Positions 1 to 12,464 of a DNA stretch of 64,000 nucleotides are shown piece after piece (position 1 is the stretch's first letter; every line of letters begins with the position of its first letter). The stretch lies in contig JAYKKI010000127.1 in assembly GCA_039881145.1 (NCBI GenBank), positions 558,001-622,000 of the forward strand, in the 5' to 3' direction. This DNA comes from Druceiella hillmani (Eukaryota > Arthropoda > Insecta > Lepidoptera > Hepialidae). Below the pieces are notes generated by a model. It searched no databases, was not told the DNA's origin, and worked only from the letters and a program-made list of their open reading frames with translations. The translations under genes and the position numbers were made by a program.

Positions 1-2749
1 AATAAGAAGTCAGCCATATGTATCAATTAGATATATTAAAGTATATAAATAAATAAATAATAAAGGAGCACTTATATGGCCTTCTTACTTTGCTAGGAAA
101 TGTTCGCTTGAATGGAATGGAAGAAGTCAATAAAATTTGCCTTTTTTGAAAAAAAGTTTTGAAAAGTTTTGAAACAAAGCAGAAATTAAATCGAAACAAA
201 AATTCTCAGACATCGTTTATTATGGGCTATGTTTAAGTTACAAAGAAAAAAATTTTATAAAAAAATTCAATTTCAAAATTGTCAAATTACCAAATTACGA
301 AAATATAACTTTAACAACATTAAAAGCAAAAATAAATTCTATGGTATTACAAGTGGGTATTTGACTAAGTTTTTTTATTTCATTAATCATAATTTCAAGG
401 TACAAGCTAATAACGAGTAAAAAATATTATTAATAATCTTGAAAATTTACTGAGTTAAAAAAGTTTAAATTTAACCTTTAGAGAAAGACGGAAATACTGT
501 GTTGTGAGATCATTACAAGAGACAGGGATATACCCAACTCTATCCGTATCTTCAAATTTAGAAGCCTACAACTGGCTTTCAATCAATTGTTGAATTTTTT
601 TCAGGACCGTTTTTAATTAACTTATATTCCACAATATTGTACGCAAACTATCAAAATTTAGAAGGAGTCAACTACCGTATTTTCTCTTAATATTGTACGC
701 AGAAAGATATTAAATAAAATTTGGAATACTTTTATATTCAGATTAGTACATCACATGAATATTAATTTGATCATAAGCCGTGTGCAGGATGTTGAACATA
801 CAAATTTATTTAGTTTGATAGATTGCCATGAATAAAGATATATTATGTAGTTATATAGCCTTACAAATAAAAAATACTAGATAAATCCAATATTTAAAGC
901 AAATTTATTAATTAATCTCTATGTATTGTATCATAAAATGATAATTTTATTTTACAATATCAATCGTTATTAAATGGCAAACAAAAGTCTTCCAAATTTA
1001 AATTTCTCAACAACTTTGTTATTCAGTTTAGTTTTATCAAATTTTAGTTTTAAATTACCACAAATGAGAGTATCTTTCGATAATCTTTATAAAGCTACTG
1101 ATATTAACGTCAGAACCCGATATCTTAATTAAATATCTAACTGCAAACATTGTAATATTCTCTCTCCCCGTGGCGCAGTCAGTGGGATTCCCATCAGGAT
1201 ACTAAGTGCTTGATTAAGATCTATGTAACGATTTATATAGCTCGGTGGATGAAAATATATTTTAAAAAGTTAATGTAATTAAAAGAAAAAGCCTCTATAA
1301 AATAATAAGCAATTATAAGACTTGATCTGCATTGGAAAGCGAATTGGAACATTTGTTCAATTTAAAACAAATTCACTTAACTTTCTTCAAAATGGAGCAT
1401 TCATGAAATTGAAAAAACGGAGACAAGTCTAAGACCATGCCTAGGCATATAATATACATGTCGTGGATATATTTTGGGTCAAATTTCGTATCTTACACTT
1501 ATTTGATTTTTTTAGTTACAGGCTGATATAATATTGTAATCAACTTTTATTCGAGTTGACATTACGATGCATAAATAATTTGGCCTAAAAGTGACTTACG
1601 TTTAAAACATTTAATTTTAGGGATTTTGCGTAGTGCGTTTCGTTTAAGGTGGTCCACTTCATAAACTTAATGATTCTACTACATTTTCTATATATTAATA
1701 TTTAATAACGAGAAATATAGTTTTATCAAAATGGTGAAAAATTATTGTACTTGATGACTTTTTGTTACGCGAGGCAATAGTTTTCATACGGTAATGAAGT
1801 ATATGTTTGGTTTTCCATTACCGAGACTAGGTTACTTCGTATTCGTTTGGGGTCTTTTTTATTTTTTGTATTTATACAATTGTTAAATGAAAATTTAATT
1901 TTAGTGTACATTTTGTATATAGCAAACTAATTTTTAAAATATATCAAGTGTTTTATTTCCATTGAAGAGTCTATACCAAATATTAACTTAATTACCAAAC
2001 ATAATTACAATTAATTTTTTTGACAAAAATTACATAATTTCCTCTCCACTGAAAAATATTAATTATATATTATCAAACAATAGTAAAATTATGTACACAC
2101 CGAAAATACCAAAGTTAGTTTTTAAAATGATTTATTCAATTTAAAATCTTAGCAAAATATAACCAATCCACGTTTATTTTACAAACGCTGCATTTTAAAG
2201 GTTTAGTATCTAAATATTACCTATATTAATAGACATACGAATATATTACTCTTGAATGCGTAATATATTCTCATATTTTTTATTATACATTAAACATTTC
2301 CTGTTTTTCATGTACCCTGGACATATTCAAAGTGATGACGGCGTCATGATGACGAGTATTCATTTTATCCATGAAAATAATGAGCGATTGAAAATCTTCG
2401 GTACAATCAAACCAAAAACATAGGAAATTTTCAATATTACTCTTAATCACCACTGAGGTTTAAAGTACAATATTATAAATGAACATATGATCTTTACAAG
2501 CGATACAAACAAGAGTATCGCCCAGACGAGACACAGTAATTAGGGGACTGTGGGAAAGCGCACGTTTGTTTCCAACTTGATGAATGACTTGGCGAAGAAC
2601 TGTGGATGACGATAATGGAGAGGGCGGGGAAAAGGAAATGTAATTAGCGAGAAATCTTATGTTCAAAGCGATCTTTGCGTGTTACGTTTAACTGATAGAT
2701 ATAATTCAATGCATCGACATCGTTGTTTTATGTTATATTATTAACTGTT
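1..2749. other. unassigned AT-rich DNA, no gene seen
   Basis: No ORF here resembles a known family and the longest are under 70 codons. A stretch near 1168-1185 (gtggcgcagtcagtgg) looks like a tRNA A box, but no B box follows it. Confidence 0.6.
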
Positions 2750-2817
2750 TTGAATATATTTGGCGTTAATTTTGTAGAAATTCATTAGAATTTATTTATT
2801 CACAGCTAAATGAAATG
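2750..2817 (-). mobile_element. PLE 3'-tail fragment (relic)
   Basis: The stretch from 2750 (ttgaatatatttggcgttaa) through the following 'ttttgtagaaattcatta' matches the one-sided tail of the complete Penelope-like element at 48815-48853 almost exactly. A short piece resembling the 'taaatgaaa' of the element terminus follows at about 2807-2817. The rest of the element is missing, so this is a remnant of an independent insertion. Confidence 0.7.
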
Positions 2818-3016
2818 AAAAGTTTATTACGTTCGTGGCCTATCCACAATATTTAAATTAATATGCAATAATACATGAATTATTCAGAGAATAAATTTTT
2901 TGAAAGAACATTTCATGAAACGTTAGATTGGCTAATAAGTTTGTAACAGTAATGTATCATGTTGTAATTTATCACGAGTACGTTTTGCAACATGTGTCAA
3001 CATTCTCATGTAGAAC

Positions 3017-3748
3017 TCAATCCTGTTGACTACACAATTTGTTAACTAATCCATTCAATTGTCCACAGTAAATATCTGCATTAATTGTAGATCCCTCTGG
3101 AAGCAACTCTCGATGAATAATTTTCTTGGCACTCATTTCAGGTTTGAATACTGAAACTACTGTTTCTCCGACACCCGGCCATTGACGTTTACATGTATGG
3201 TAAACGTATGTAACCCACTTCTCATCGCCAGTTACTAACTGATTTAACCAGTCGAATTTACGTTCCAATGTCTATAAATGTTGACAAGTACATTGAAGGT
3301 GATATGATGACAATTCATGGGGCGTCCACAACTGTGCATTGAAGGTGATATGATGACAATTCGTGGGGCATCCATACACCGTATTTTGAAACTTTAACCA
3401 ATTCGTGCAAATATATTTCTATGGTACCATGACTGAATTATAGCTAATCTACCAATTGACGATTCATCCGTGTAGGATGACGGATGGCATCTCTTCAAAT
3501 AGGCATCGTAGTCGTTGGACGTACAATTCAATAGGAAGTCTGGTACAGGTTTCGTCGTCAATTTCGTAGTCCTCATTCCTGAACTTTCTGAACCAAATCT
3601 CTGCAGTTGCATAAGGTACCGCGAACTCGTCCATCGCATGACATATATTATTCGACCACAAATATGCATCGTGAACCAGAAGAAATTCGTGAAATAATAG
3701 AATATTTTTTGGTACCAATTCAAATCCATTATCTTTTATGTAATTCAC
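3017..3748 (-). pseudogene. mariner transposase pseudogene
   Basis: The N-terminal helix-turn-helix part is readable at 3748-3464 (motifs ILLFHEFLLVHDAY, TAEIWFRKFRNEDYEIDDE, RLPIEL), matching the paired HTH region of mariner transposases. The catalytic part is readable at 3268-3017 and holds LVTGDEKWVTYVYHTCKRQW, which contains the first catalytic Asp, followed by IIHRELLPEGSTINADIY. The two parts lie in different reading frames. The DNA between them carries a 46-bp tandem duplication, and the C-terminal Asp region is not recognisable. The family cuts and pastes at TA sites in the nucleus; this copy cannot encode a working enzyme. Confidence 0.85.
3291..3382. repeat. 46-bp tandem duplication inside the mariner relic
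   Basis: Two near-identical units begin cattgaaggtgatatgatga at 3291 and 3337 (period 46). They lie between the two readable blocks of the mariner transposase and contribute to its frame disruption. Confidence 0.9.
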
Positions 3749-3889
3749 TTAAAGCTTCGGCGCTAAATGTTATCAACTGACTGTACTTTGGTCTATATAT
3801 ACCCTACAGTAAAACCTTCTAGAAATATCAAAAATCTCCTAGAAAAATTCCGAATTAGTTGCTAAAAACTTACTAGCCAACCCAATATA

Positions 3890-5820
3890 ATATTTTTTGT
3901 GCATAATGTATAAAGTTTCGAGTCCGGTTAAATAAAAGAAATGAACACGATAAAACCAAGAGACTTGAGAAATTAGAGATTATGAGAAATTTTACTTTCT
4001 TGCAAAAACTTAAATATATTTTATTTAACGAGAACGGGTTGCCACCATAAAAAATCACGACTTTTTTATGTTCTTAATAGCTATCCATTGTTAAAGAAAA
4101 ATTATATTCTCAGTAAAATGTTATTAAACAGTGAAAGATGCAGTAAGAAATTAATCATGTCGTGATAATTTACAAGTTGGTGATTTTTATTTATTTTTAA
4201 CGCTTTATTTTAAAGAAATGGGCATTGAAGATACTATTCAAATTAGTTAAGTCATTTCTAAGTGACGCTTTATAAAAAAAATGGAAAATTATAAAAACAC
4301 TCAAGACTTTATAACTTTCATTAAAATGAACTCAAGACAACATTAAAGTTCCATTCTCTTTATCAATTTTCAAATTATGCTCAGTAAAACAAGCATGCAG
4401 ACCTACAAGCTAAAAATAAAAACCATCTCAATAGCATATTGTTGTTGCCCTGATCGACCCTTTATTATTTTATAACATTACTATCGTTTGCCCGGGGCTT
4501 TGTCCACGTCCTATTTACGTGAATCTCCTGCCTTCTACTTTTACCTTGAGAGTACCAGCGATAGATGAAGCTTTGGCTTTTTACAATTACTTGCATTAAT
4601 ACGTAATGTATCTCCTCATATTATAAATGAGGAGCAGAATAAAAATTAGTAAATTTTTGAGTCAACGTAGTTAATAAAGCATAAAAAGTTAGTCATTACC
4701 ATGTTAAGCCAGAAAATAGGGGGGGTCGGTTCAAAAAATTTAGTACCAGGTTCCAGGTTCAAATTTAGTTCCAGTCTCTATCAGGTAGAATAAGGTCATA
4801 AAATAAAGTAATGTCAAAAGATACAGTTCGAATTTAGGCAATAAATAAAATGGAAAAACTAATAGATTACAAAACAAAGTATCTAAAGAACCTTATTCAA
4901 GTTTCTAAGAGATTTGGGCCAAAAATTTAGTTAAATCCTACCTCACAAAGTTTGAGTTTCTTTTATTTATTAAATTCAGTTGGAGCTATTTTTGTGGCAG
5001 GTGAGTGAAATACTAATATTATAAGTCAGCTATTTCAATAGTACCTGTTAATTCTGTCTTACGTTAGCTTCATAATATACTATTTACCAAGTGCGAAGAA
5101 CTATTTAAAATCCATAATTCCATGAAGTACGGTATGTAAACATTTAAAAGTTTTACATTAACTTTATTATAACAATAATCATCGACCTTTTTACCCTTTG
5201 TTCTTTTAATATTTTCTAAATCTCTATTTGTTTAAGAAAAAATCAATTAAAATATGATATCCTGGAAATTTCTTAACCTGTTTAATATATATGAATTATT
5301 TACATGTATTTATTAATGTATTAAGTATATTTAACTACTCTTATCTCGAACAATATTTAGAGTTGCGAAAAAGGTAATTTTAACCAAAAAAAATCGTCAA
5401 AAATTCGTGATTACACCAACCATACCCACACTTTGTTTAAAAAGTTTGGTGTAATTAAAATAAATTTAAAATTCTCCGTATACTATTATATCAAAAACAT
5501 GAATATAAAAATATATAAAATGAAGTATAAAATTTCAATCTTTAAATATGAGTTATACAAGGAAGAAAATATATGAGAATATTCATGAAGACAGTTTATT
5601 TTACCATAACAATAATAAATGATAATACGTATGATTAAGGACACTTTATTCAAAAATAACCCCCATAATATTGCTTAACCTTGATTGTACTTCATCTTTT
5701 TGATAACAATCTTCGTTATACTTAATCTGTGCCTAATAATTTAATAATAATTCATTAAAACTTTTGAAGTAATAATAAAAAAAACTTATTGAACCAAATT
5801 AAATTACTATTCTAAAGCAA
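3890..5820. other. unassigned AT-rich DNA, no gene seen
   Basis: No recognisable coding, RNA or transposon sequence was found. Confidence 0.55.
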
Positions 5821-5822
5821 TA

Positions 5823-6038
5823 AAACAATTACAAAACAATATTCACAAGTGTCAAAACATACATTTCCATAGAAGCAAAAACGACTATCGCAACGTGTCT
5901 TGTCAAAACATAAGTCTCCGTGGAAACTAAACAATTACAAAACAATATTCACAAACTGTTAAAACAGACATTTCCATAGAGAAAAAACGATTATCGCAAT
6001 ATGAACTGTGAAAACATACGTCTCTGTGGAAATGAAAT
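5823..6038. repeat. two-level tandem repeat, 2 x 106 bp made of ~52-bp half-units
   Basis: The sequence aacaattacaaaacaatatt recurs with a period of 106. Inside each 106-bp unit are two diverged half-units built on 'tgt.aaaaca.a..t.tcc.t.gaa', at about 5849, 5901, 5957 and 6007. This is a short higher-order repeat with no coding content. Confidence 0.85.
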
Positions 6039-6069
6039 GAAGCCACCATATTTATCGACTTATTTCTCA

Positions 6070-6192
6070 CGATTAAATGTAATTACGTGATGTAATATTA
6101 TTTCTACTTTCTTTAAGTTCTTTACCACGACGACGAAAAAATATTTTGAATGAATGAGTGAATTTCTACAAAATTAACGCTAAATATATTTG
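6070..6192. mobile_element. degraded PLE terminal fragment
   Basis: The segment reads like a collapsed Penelope-like terminus: attaaatg, a 'tacgtgatgta' block, 'tatttctactttctttaa' and 'ctttaccacgac'. It then runs directly into the 3' tail in opposite orientation (aatttctacaaaattaacgc at about 6165). The ribozyme core expected between these parts is lost. It resembles a further-deleted form of the inverted mini-element at 27564-27799. Confidence 0.65.
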
Positions 6193-6203
6193 ACTTATTT
6201 CTC

Positions 6204-6993
6204 TTATTAAATTTGTCCACTGAGTACAACCTACATCATGTGGGGGTAAGTTATAATAAATAAACTCATAATCTTTTTCATTTATTAAAAAGAGACATAA
6301 GTAATGAATAAACGATTCTATTTTTGGAAGAAAGTAACGAGATCATTCAACGTAATTATCGGCACAAAGTTAAATCTCAAACACCGGAAATTGCACGCGA
6401 TACTTTTTTCTGTTATTAAATTCCCCCACTAAGTATAACCTACATCACGTGGGGGTATGTTTTAATAAATAAACTGATAATTGTTTACATTTAATAAAAA
6501 GAGATATAAGTTACGAATAAAAGATTCTAATTTCGGAAAGAAGTAACACGAGATTACTCTACGTAATTATCGTCACAAAGTTAACTCTCAAAAAAAGGAA
6601 ATTGCACATGGTATTTTTTCTTTTATTAAATTCGCCCATTAAGTATAATCTACATCGTGTGGAGATAAGTCATAACAAATGAACTCGTAATTTTTGCCAA
6701 TTGTTAAAAAAAGATATAAGTTGTTAATAAATGGTTTGTAATTTCGGAAGAACGTAACACGAAACCATTAATCGTAATTATGGTCACAAAGTTAAATCTC
6801 AAACACAGGAAATTTCACACGGTATTTGTTCTGTTATTAAATTTGTCACGTGGGATATGTTATAATAAGTAAACTCATAATTTCTAGCATTTATTGAAAA
6901 GATACGTAAGTCATGAATAAACGATTTTAATTACAAAAGGAAGTAACACGAGACCACTCAACGTAATTATCGCCACAAAATTAAATCTCACGT
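6204..6993. repeat. satellite-like tandem array, four ~210-bp units
   Basis: Units start with ttattaaat at 6204, 6413, 6623 and 6834 (periods 209, 210, 211). Shared landmarks are 'taacctacatca.gtggggg', 'aataaa.ga.tcta', 'cgtaattatcg.cacaaa' and 'ttaaatctcaaacac'. The units are visibly diverged, and the last has a deletion of about 20 bp near its start and stops early. Unit 2 has a cccccac/gtggggg stem around a 19-nt loop (about 6424-6456) that the other units keep only in part. Confidence 0.9.
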
Positions 6994-9335
6994 AATATAA
7001 GGTGTTATAACAAAAAAAAATTATTTTTAAATTTATTCAATGCTGTCACTATGTAAAAATACTTTTTAATACAAGTATTATTTAAATTAGGATTGTCATG
7101 TAAAATCCGGTAATAGTATGAAATGAAAAACACGCATATATTTTTGTAACATAATACGCGTTATAAACGATAATATCTTCATAAACAGATTATTTCTGAA
7201 AAATATTGTTTGGCTAACAAAAAAAATATATTTTCAAAATAAAAGAACTTAAACGATTTAAACAAAATGAACATTGATTTATTATACAATATTTATGACA
7301 TTTAATTATTACTAGTGTATATAAATGCCCGGAAATAGAATTTCTGTGGTAATTATATTTAATTTCAATAAATCTATTTAACAACAATGTGTAGTAAAAA
7401 TAATGATATATTACTTCTGATTAATAATTTTCCCACGTAATACACGAATTTTATCGATGATAAACTACTCAAGTCTTCATATTCAGACAAAATCTTGTCT
7501 GACATGAACTTAATTGCAAACAAATTAACATTGTTCTGTAATATTTTCTGCTGCAAATATCTGGAAATATTTAACTTTCTAAATTTTCACTGAGGTTCAA
7601 CTAATTCGTCTGCTTACTACATATGTTTGGGTCTAAATTTTCCTCACATAGACAATAAATCTGTACTTAAGTATTGAAATTATAACGATTTTTTGTCATA
7701 ATATCATTGTCAAATTTAAATTTGATATAATTTTGTGATTATTTAGTTGTATGTAATTAATGAGACCAGGACAAAAACATATAATTAGACAAAAATCATT
7801 ACCGCAATTATTTTAGATTTCAAAACATTTTAAAATATACATTATATGTAATAATCTAAGCAGGATTGGAGTGATGTTTTTAATCGCGTAACTAAATTCC
7901 ACAGACCAGTGGCAGTAAGCACCACTACTGCCGCAAGAAGCCACGTAATACTCTGGTACAGCATGGCGCTTATGGATATTGCCTGTGACAATACACACAT
8001 TGGAGAGGCCAGGATTAAGCAGTGAACTGAGGCAAGTTGAGAGTCTTATAACACAGTCACTAATTTTATTCGTACTCGCTTGATTAAATATATCTTTTAT
8101 TTTAGTTAAGAAGCATTATTCATTTTTTCCCATATTTATATAAACCGTTAAAAGTAGAATTATTGGGGAAAATATTCTAAAATTTCGATAATTAAGAATA
8201 AGCTATCAATATTGTATTTATTTACCAATTTCATATTAAACCGCTAACTGATATTTGTGGTTTCTGTTTTTGAGGCCAGCTTCTTCTTAATAATTTAACT
8301 TATAATAACTTTACATTGTCAGTCTTGCTATATACTGCGATACTTGCTATATATACTCGCTATACTGCGGTTTTATTATTTTTAGACTACACGTGTATAC
8401 ATATGATTTATTTTAAGTTTTATCGCTTATATTCTAGTTTAAGAGATACATCTAACAATATCTTTATTGTAAAGGTTAATATAATTTATGATAGAATTTT
8501 ATTTAAAATGAAATGTTAATGAAGTTTCTTCATACATCTTATTCTGTCTTTATTGTGTAACAGAATTGGTCGGCATCTTCTTGACACTGTCCCTGAATCG
8601 TGTCTAAATATTAACCAACAAGATATTGCGAAACCATATTTATAGGTACATTTATGTATTAATCGAATATATGTTTAAGAACATGATTCTCATTAATGAC
8701 ACATTTATTTTTATATTTTATAAATATGGCTAAAAAGATTTAAAGTTCCCAAAGCAGATTTTATTCAAATCTTCCGTTCGAATAATTCCGTTCTCTTCAA
8801 TCTTACTATCAAATATGATCTTTGAACACCGTTTTACTTATGAAGTAGATTATTTAATATAAAATCACATGAAGGATCAATAATTACACAACTTCAAAAT
8901 AGCAGAAATCTTGGTTAATATAAATGATTTACCTAAATTATTTCGAAATAACTGTATTCAATTAAAATATTTACTTTAGATATGTATGTGTAAATATAAA
9001 ACCAACCAACTAAAATATATTTCTGAATAACACAAAGTTTCAAATTACAGAAACAATAGTCCTTAATTGACAAACAATTGTCCAGAATCGTCTTGTGACA
9101 AAGCGAAAATTTGCAAGTCACTTGCAATTCTCAAACGATTATAGTTTATTATATTAACTCTCGAATGACTTAACTTGTATTTATTTAAAAGAGAAAAATC
9201 CTTTTTTACGAACATTTTATGTTCAAACCTTAAAAGGCTAACTGCGTCTGTCTCATTAAACCAAACGGTCACTAGCCGGTAATCGTTGCTACAGCATCGA
9301 ACATTTTGTTACCCAATTTTATACCAAACAGTGCG
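6994..9335. other. unassigned AT-rich DNA, no gene seen
   Basis: No ORF above 70 codons and no recognised element. A GC-richer patch at 7860-8040 carries a 61-codon minus-strand ORF that I cannot match to any family. Confidence 0.55.
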
Positions 9336-9339
9336 AGTC

Positions 9340-10030
9340 TAAATCTTCTTCTTCTTCTTAGTGGCTTGACAGGCCAGGATGGACGCTCGCCTTCCACAGA
9401 ATCAACTCCCAAGCTCTCCTGCTCCTGGCCAGAGATATCCAGTTCGTTACACTTAGAATTTTTAACTCTTTTTCCAGGTAGTCAGCCACCTATGTTTAAG
9501 TCTTTCTCTTTTTCGGGAACCCAATGATCTGACTGAGAAAATCCCAACTGTCTTCCGTTCTGCTGAAGTGCCCTGCCCATTTTGGTCTCTGAATTGCGAC
9601 GTATTTGACTACATCAAGCTCTTTGAATGATTTGTCATATTCAGAGTTAGTTCTTCTTCTATAAATATTGTTACACATTTTAGACTACCAAAATACTTTC
9701 TAAAACCTTTCTTTCAAGAACAGACATGGTATGTTTGGCTTTTTCTGTCGTTGTCCATATCACACTAGACTTTAAGTACTTTTTAAGACCGAAAAAATAT
9801 CTGTTAGCTCCTGTGATCCTACTACGGATCTCAGGCATGATCTCAGGCATGTATTAACTTCTGATCCTAAGTATTTATAGTTGCTTATGGTTTCAAATTT
9901 ATAGTCCCAATATCAAAATACAGGCTGCTTTAATTGACACAAGTCATATACTTAGTTTTAATTTGGGTGATTGTAAGATGCATTTGGCAGGCTGCAGCCT
10001 CGAATCCAATTAACAATCATTAATAATCAG
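9340..10030 (-). pseudogene. 3' end of a non-LTR retrotransposon (ORF2 C-terminus), decayed
   Basis: Minus-strand reading shows the post-RT region of a non-LTR ORF2. In order: KTKYMTC (about 9965-9945), FETISNYKYLGSEVNT (about 9895), EIRSRITGANRYFFGLKKYL (about 9835-9775), then LDVVKYVAIQRPKWAGHFSR (about 9620-9560), the conserved 'L.R..WAGH..R' motif near the C-terminus. The 3' end runs into an (agaaga)n stretch at about 9343-9358, as is common at such ends. Frameshifts and stops break it, and a 12-bp duplication (gatctcaggcat twice, about 9828-9851) lies in the frame. The clade is not certain. Confidence 0.8.
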
Positions 10031-10280
10031 GGGTCCCATTTTGAACCAGGTTTCAATATTGTATCGAGCAAGTTACACTAGCATAATATCATTAAAACTA
10101 TTTGATGAATGCGACACATCAAACGCTATTGCCTGTAAAGGAGTTCCATATTTATTCCAGTTCCATTTTATCCTTGCAGAAGTATAATTGCAAGGATATA
10201 AAAGTATCATTACAAACCCTTGGTACAACCTTAATGTGATCAAAACTGCAGATCAAGGACGGAATGTCTGCCGTTAACTG

Positions 10281-10570
10281 ACTAAGTTTTTTTTGTCCAT
10301 AGTTGGGTAGATGAAATATTTTTTTGCATTTAACTTACCAACTTATCTTATTCATTACCCACATCGTACGTTGTTCCAAATTTGAATAATCCCCCACCTC
10401 ATATGTGGTATATCTTTAAAAACTCAAAAAAGTTTTTTTGTCTATGGTCGCATTGATGGAATATTTTATTTTCATTTTATTCGCCATCCTATTTCATTTA
10501 TTATCCATGTCGTACATTGTTCAAACATGACTAACCCTTTACCTCACTTCATTTGTGGTATTAAATTTAT
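10281..10570. repeat. diverged tandem duplication, ~143-bp period
   Basis: Two units share 'aagttttttttgtc.at.g', 'tagatgaaatattttt', 'tcatta.cca..tcgtac.ttgtt' and 'cctca....tgtggt'. The first is at about 10281-10423 and the second at about 10424-10570. A short piece of the same sequence (attatccatgtcgtacattg) recurs at about 15288, so it belongs to a dispersed repeat family. Confidence 0.7.
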
Positions 10571-12408
10571 GACCATGTCACATAAACTACATCCTTTTGT
10601 AAATATGGAGATATATTTCTGCAAATTTATTTAAATAAGTTTGATATATAATATTGTAAAATAAAAGTTAATATAATAATTATACGGAATAATAATATTG
10701 AACATTGTATTTGTATAAATAAATAATTATAAAAATAAAACCTGTTAATTACGAATAGAACTCGCAATACACCTGTTCCGTGCACAACCTAGGGGCATAT
10801 AAATATTTGAAAGTATAAAATATTTTTATTAAACTATTTTAAATAATAATATTATTTATGAAATTGCAATTACGTTGTCCAATAAACGTTTCCTAAGCAC
10901 AACAAATTCAAAAACTAAAACGTAATGTATACTATAATTTTCTCATGAATTTTAGGTAGAACTCAGTTTTTTTTCTAATTTTTACGTTAGTAACGCCAGA
11001 GGTAGAAGTGGGCAACATATATTTAGTGAACATTTTCAACAAGATCTCTAGAATTGTACATGCATTTCTGAAAAAAAAGTAAAAGACTTTAATTGCCTTT
11101 TCTAAAATTTCTATATTCATTTATATATTAGTCATTACTTTTACATATTGGTCAATATATTTTACCATAATACCAAATTACAATTTATTATACCTATCTG
11201 AAAAAAATATTTCTGTATATATTCGGTATTATTTTGAGAACTTTCAAAAACAGTTTTCTATATTAGTTAATATATTATCCAATATAATAGTTTTATGTAG
11301 TGGTTAATATATTTTACCATAACGCGAAATTAAAATTTATTACACTTACTTCAAACCGTTTCTGAAATATTTCAGTACATTTTTGGACATTATTTTGAGA
11401 ACTTTCAAAAATAATTTTAAATTCTTTTAGCATGCCTTTCAAACTCTGCATGACACATTAAATTGAAAAAATACTGTTCCAATTTCCACACAGATATTTC
11501 TGAATATTACCTATATACGTATATGCGGGTTAATATGCTTCGTACCTACAAAAAATTTAATTTTTTTACGTTAAAGAGTGTCTGGAGATAAGCCTACAAC
11601 AAACGAACGGACGGGTGAAAACGTGAGCGATCTGAAAAAGGATAAATTTTTCTTTCTGAAGTAATTTTCAGTTAATGGACGCGGAAATAGCAATTGTTCA
11701 TAAAATTTGCATAATTGTAAGCATATAAAGTGACCTTGATTTACTTTCCTTTGTATAATTGTGGAAATAAGACGATTTATTCAAAGAAAAGTTGCTTCGG
11801 GGAATATGCTACCGATTTTATCAAACTTTATTTGTTTTTATCATATAAATTTATAAAAAAAAATTATTTATCGCAATTTATATCGAAAACATGAGTCCTG
11901 ATTGAATTCTATGTTTGTTAGTTTTATTATCATATCCGCTTAACAGTCAGTATTAATTACGTAAATAAGTAGTGCTGTAAATCATTTTCAGCTGAAACCA
12001 TTTGTTTTCATGTCTAATTAAAGAAAAATGAAGTTTAAAGCATTGCATATGAAATGTTGAAATAAAACTATAAAACAATGGTAAATTCGTAATTTTTTGT
12101 ATAATCTCCTAACAGTATTACAGCCCATTTTAAAGGTAACTGCAGCTCATTTAACAATAAAATAATATTAAGACACACAAAAAATTACATTAATTGTTGC
12201 ATTTCATTTCATTTCATCTTTTTCTTTGCGGTTAAATGTATTATCATAATAGCTAAGTTTGGTCTGTTGATTTAGCATTTGTATAAAAAACACCATTTTT
12301 CGTTTCAAATTCTTTAATTAAACTGACTCACCCAATTTTAAGGAATTTTCAACTTTATTCGTGTAATCAATTGCAGGTTATAAAAGTACTTATATAGAAA
12401 ATATTATA

Positions 12409-12464
<56 letters not shown>

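Larger units (their letters stand above)
2923..3885 (-). mobile_element. mariner-family DNA transposon, decayed and internally deleted
   Basis: Inverted termini bracket a broken mariner transposase. The minus-strand 5' end at about 3885 reads ttgggttggctagtaag and the opposite end at 2923 reads ttagattggctaataag. Both continue with a 'ttt.tagcaac/tttgtaac' type sequence, as is usual for mariner termini. A TA follows the high-coordinate end; the matching TA at the low end is lost. The element is about 0.96 kb against the usual 1.3 kb, consistent with internal deletion. Confidence 0.8.

Noticed and set aside
1165..1230. tRNA or tRNA-derived SINE
   Set aside because: An A-box-like gtggcgcagtcagtgg is present, but no B box or cloverleaf follows.
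5823..6993. CRISPR array
   Set aside because: Repeat units are long, diverged and directly adjacent, without unique spacers, and the genome is eukaryotic.
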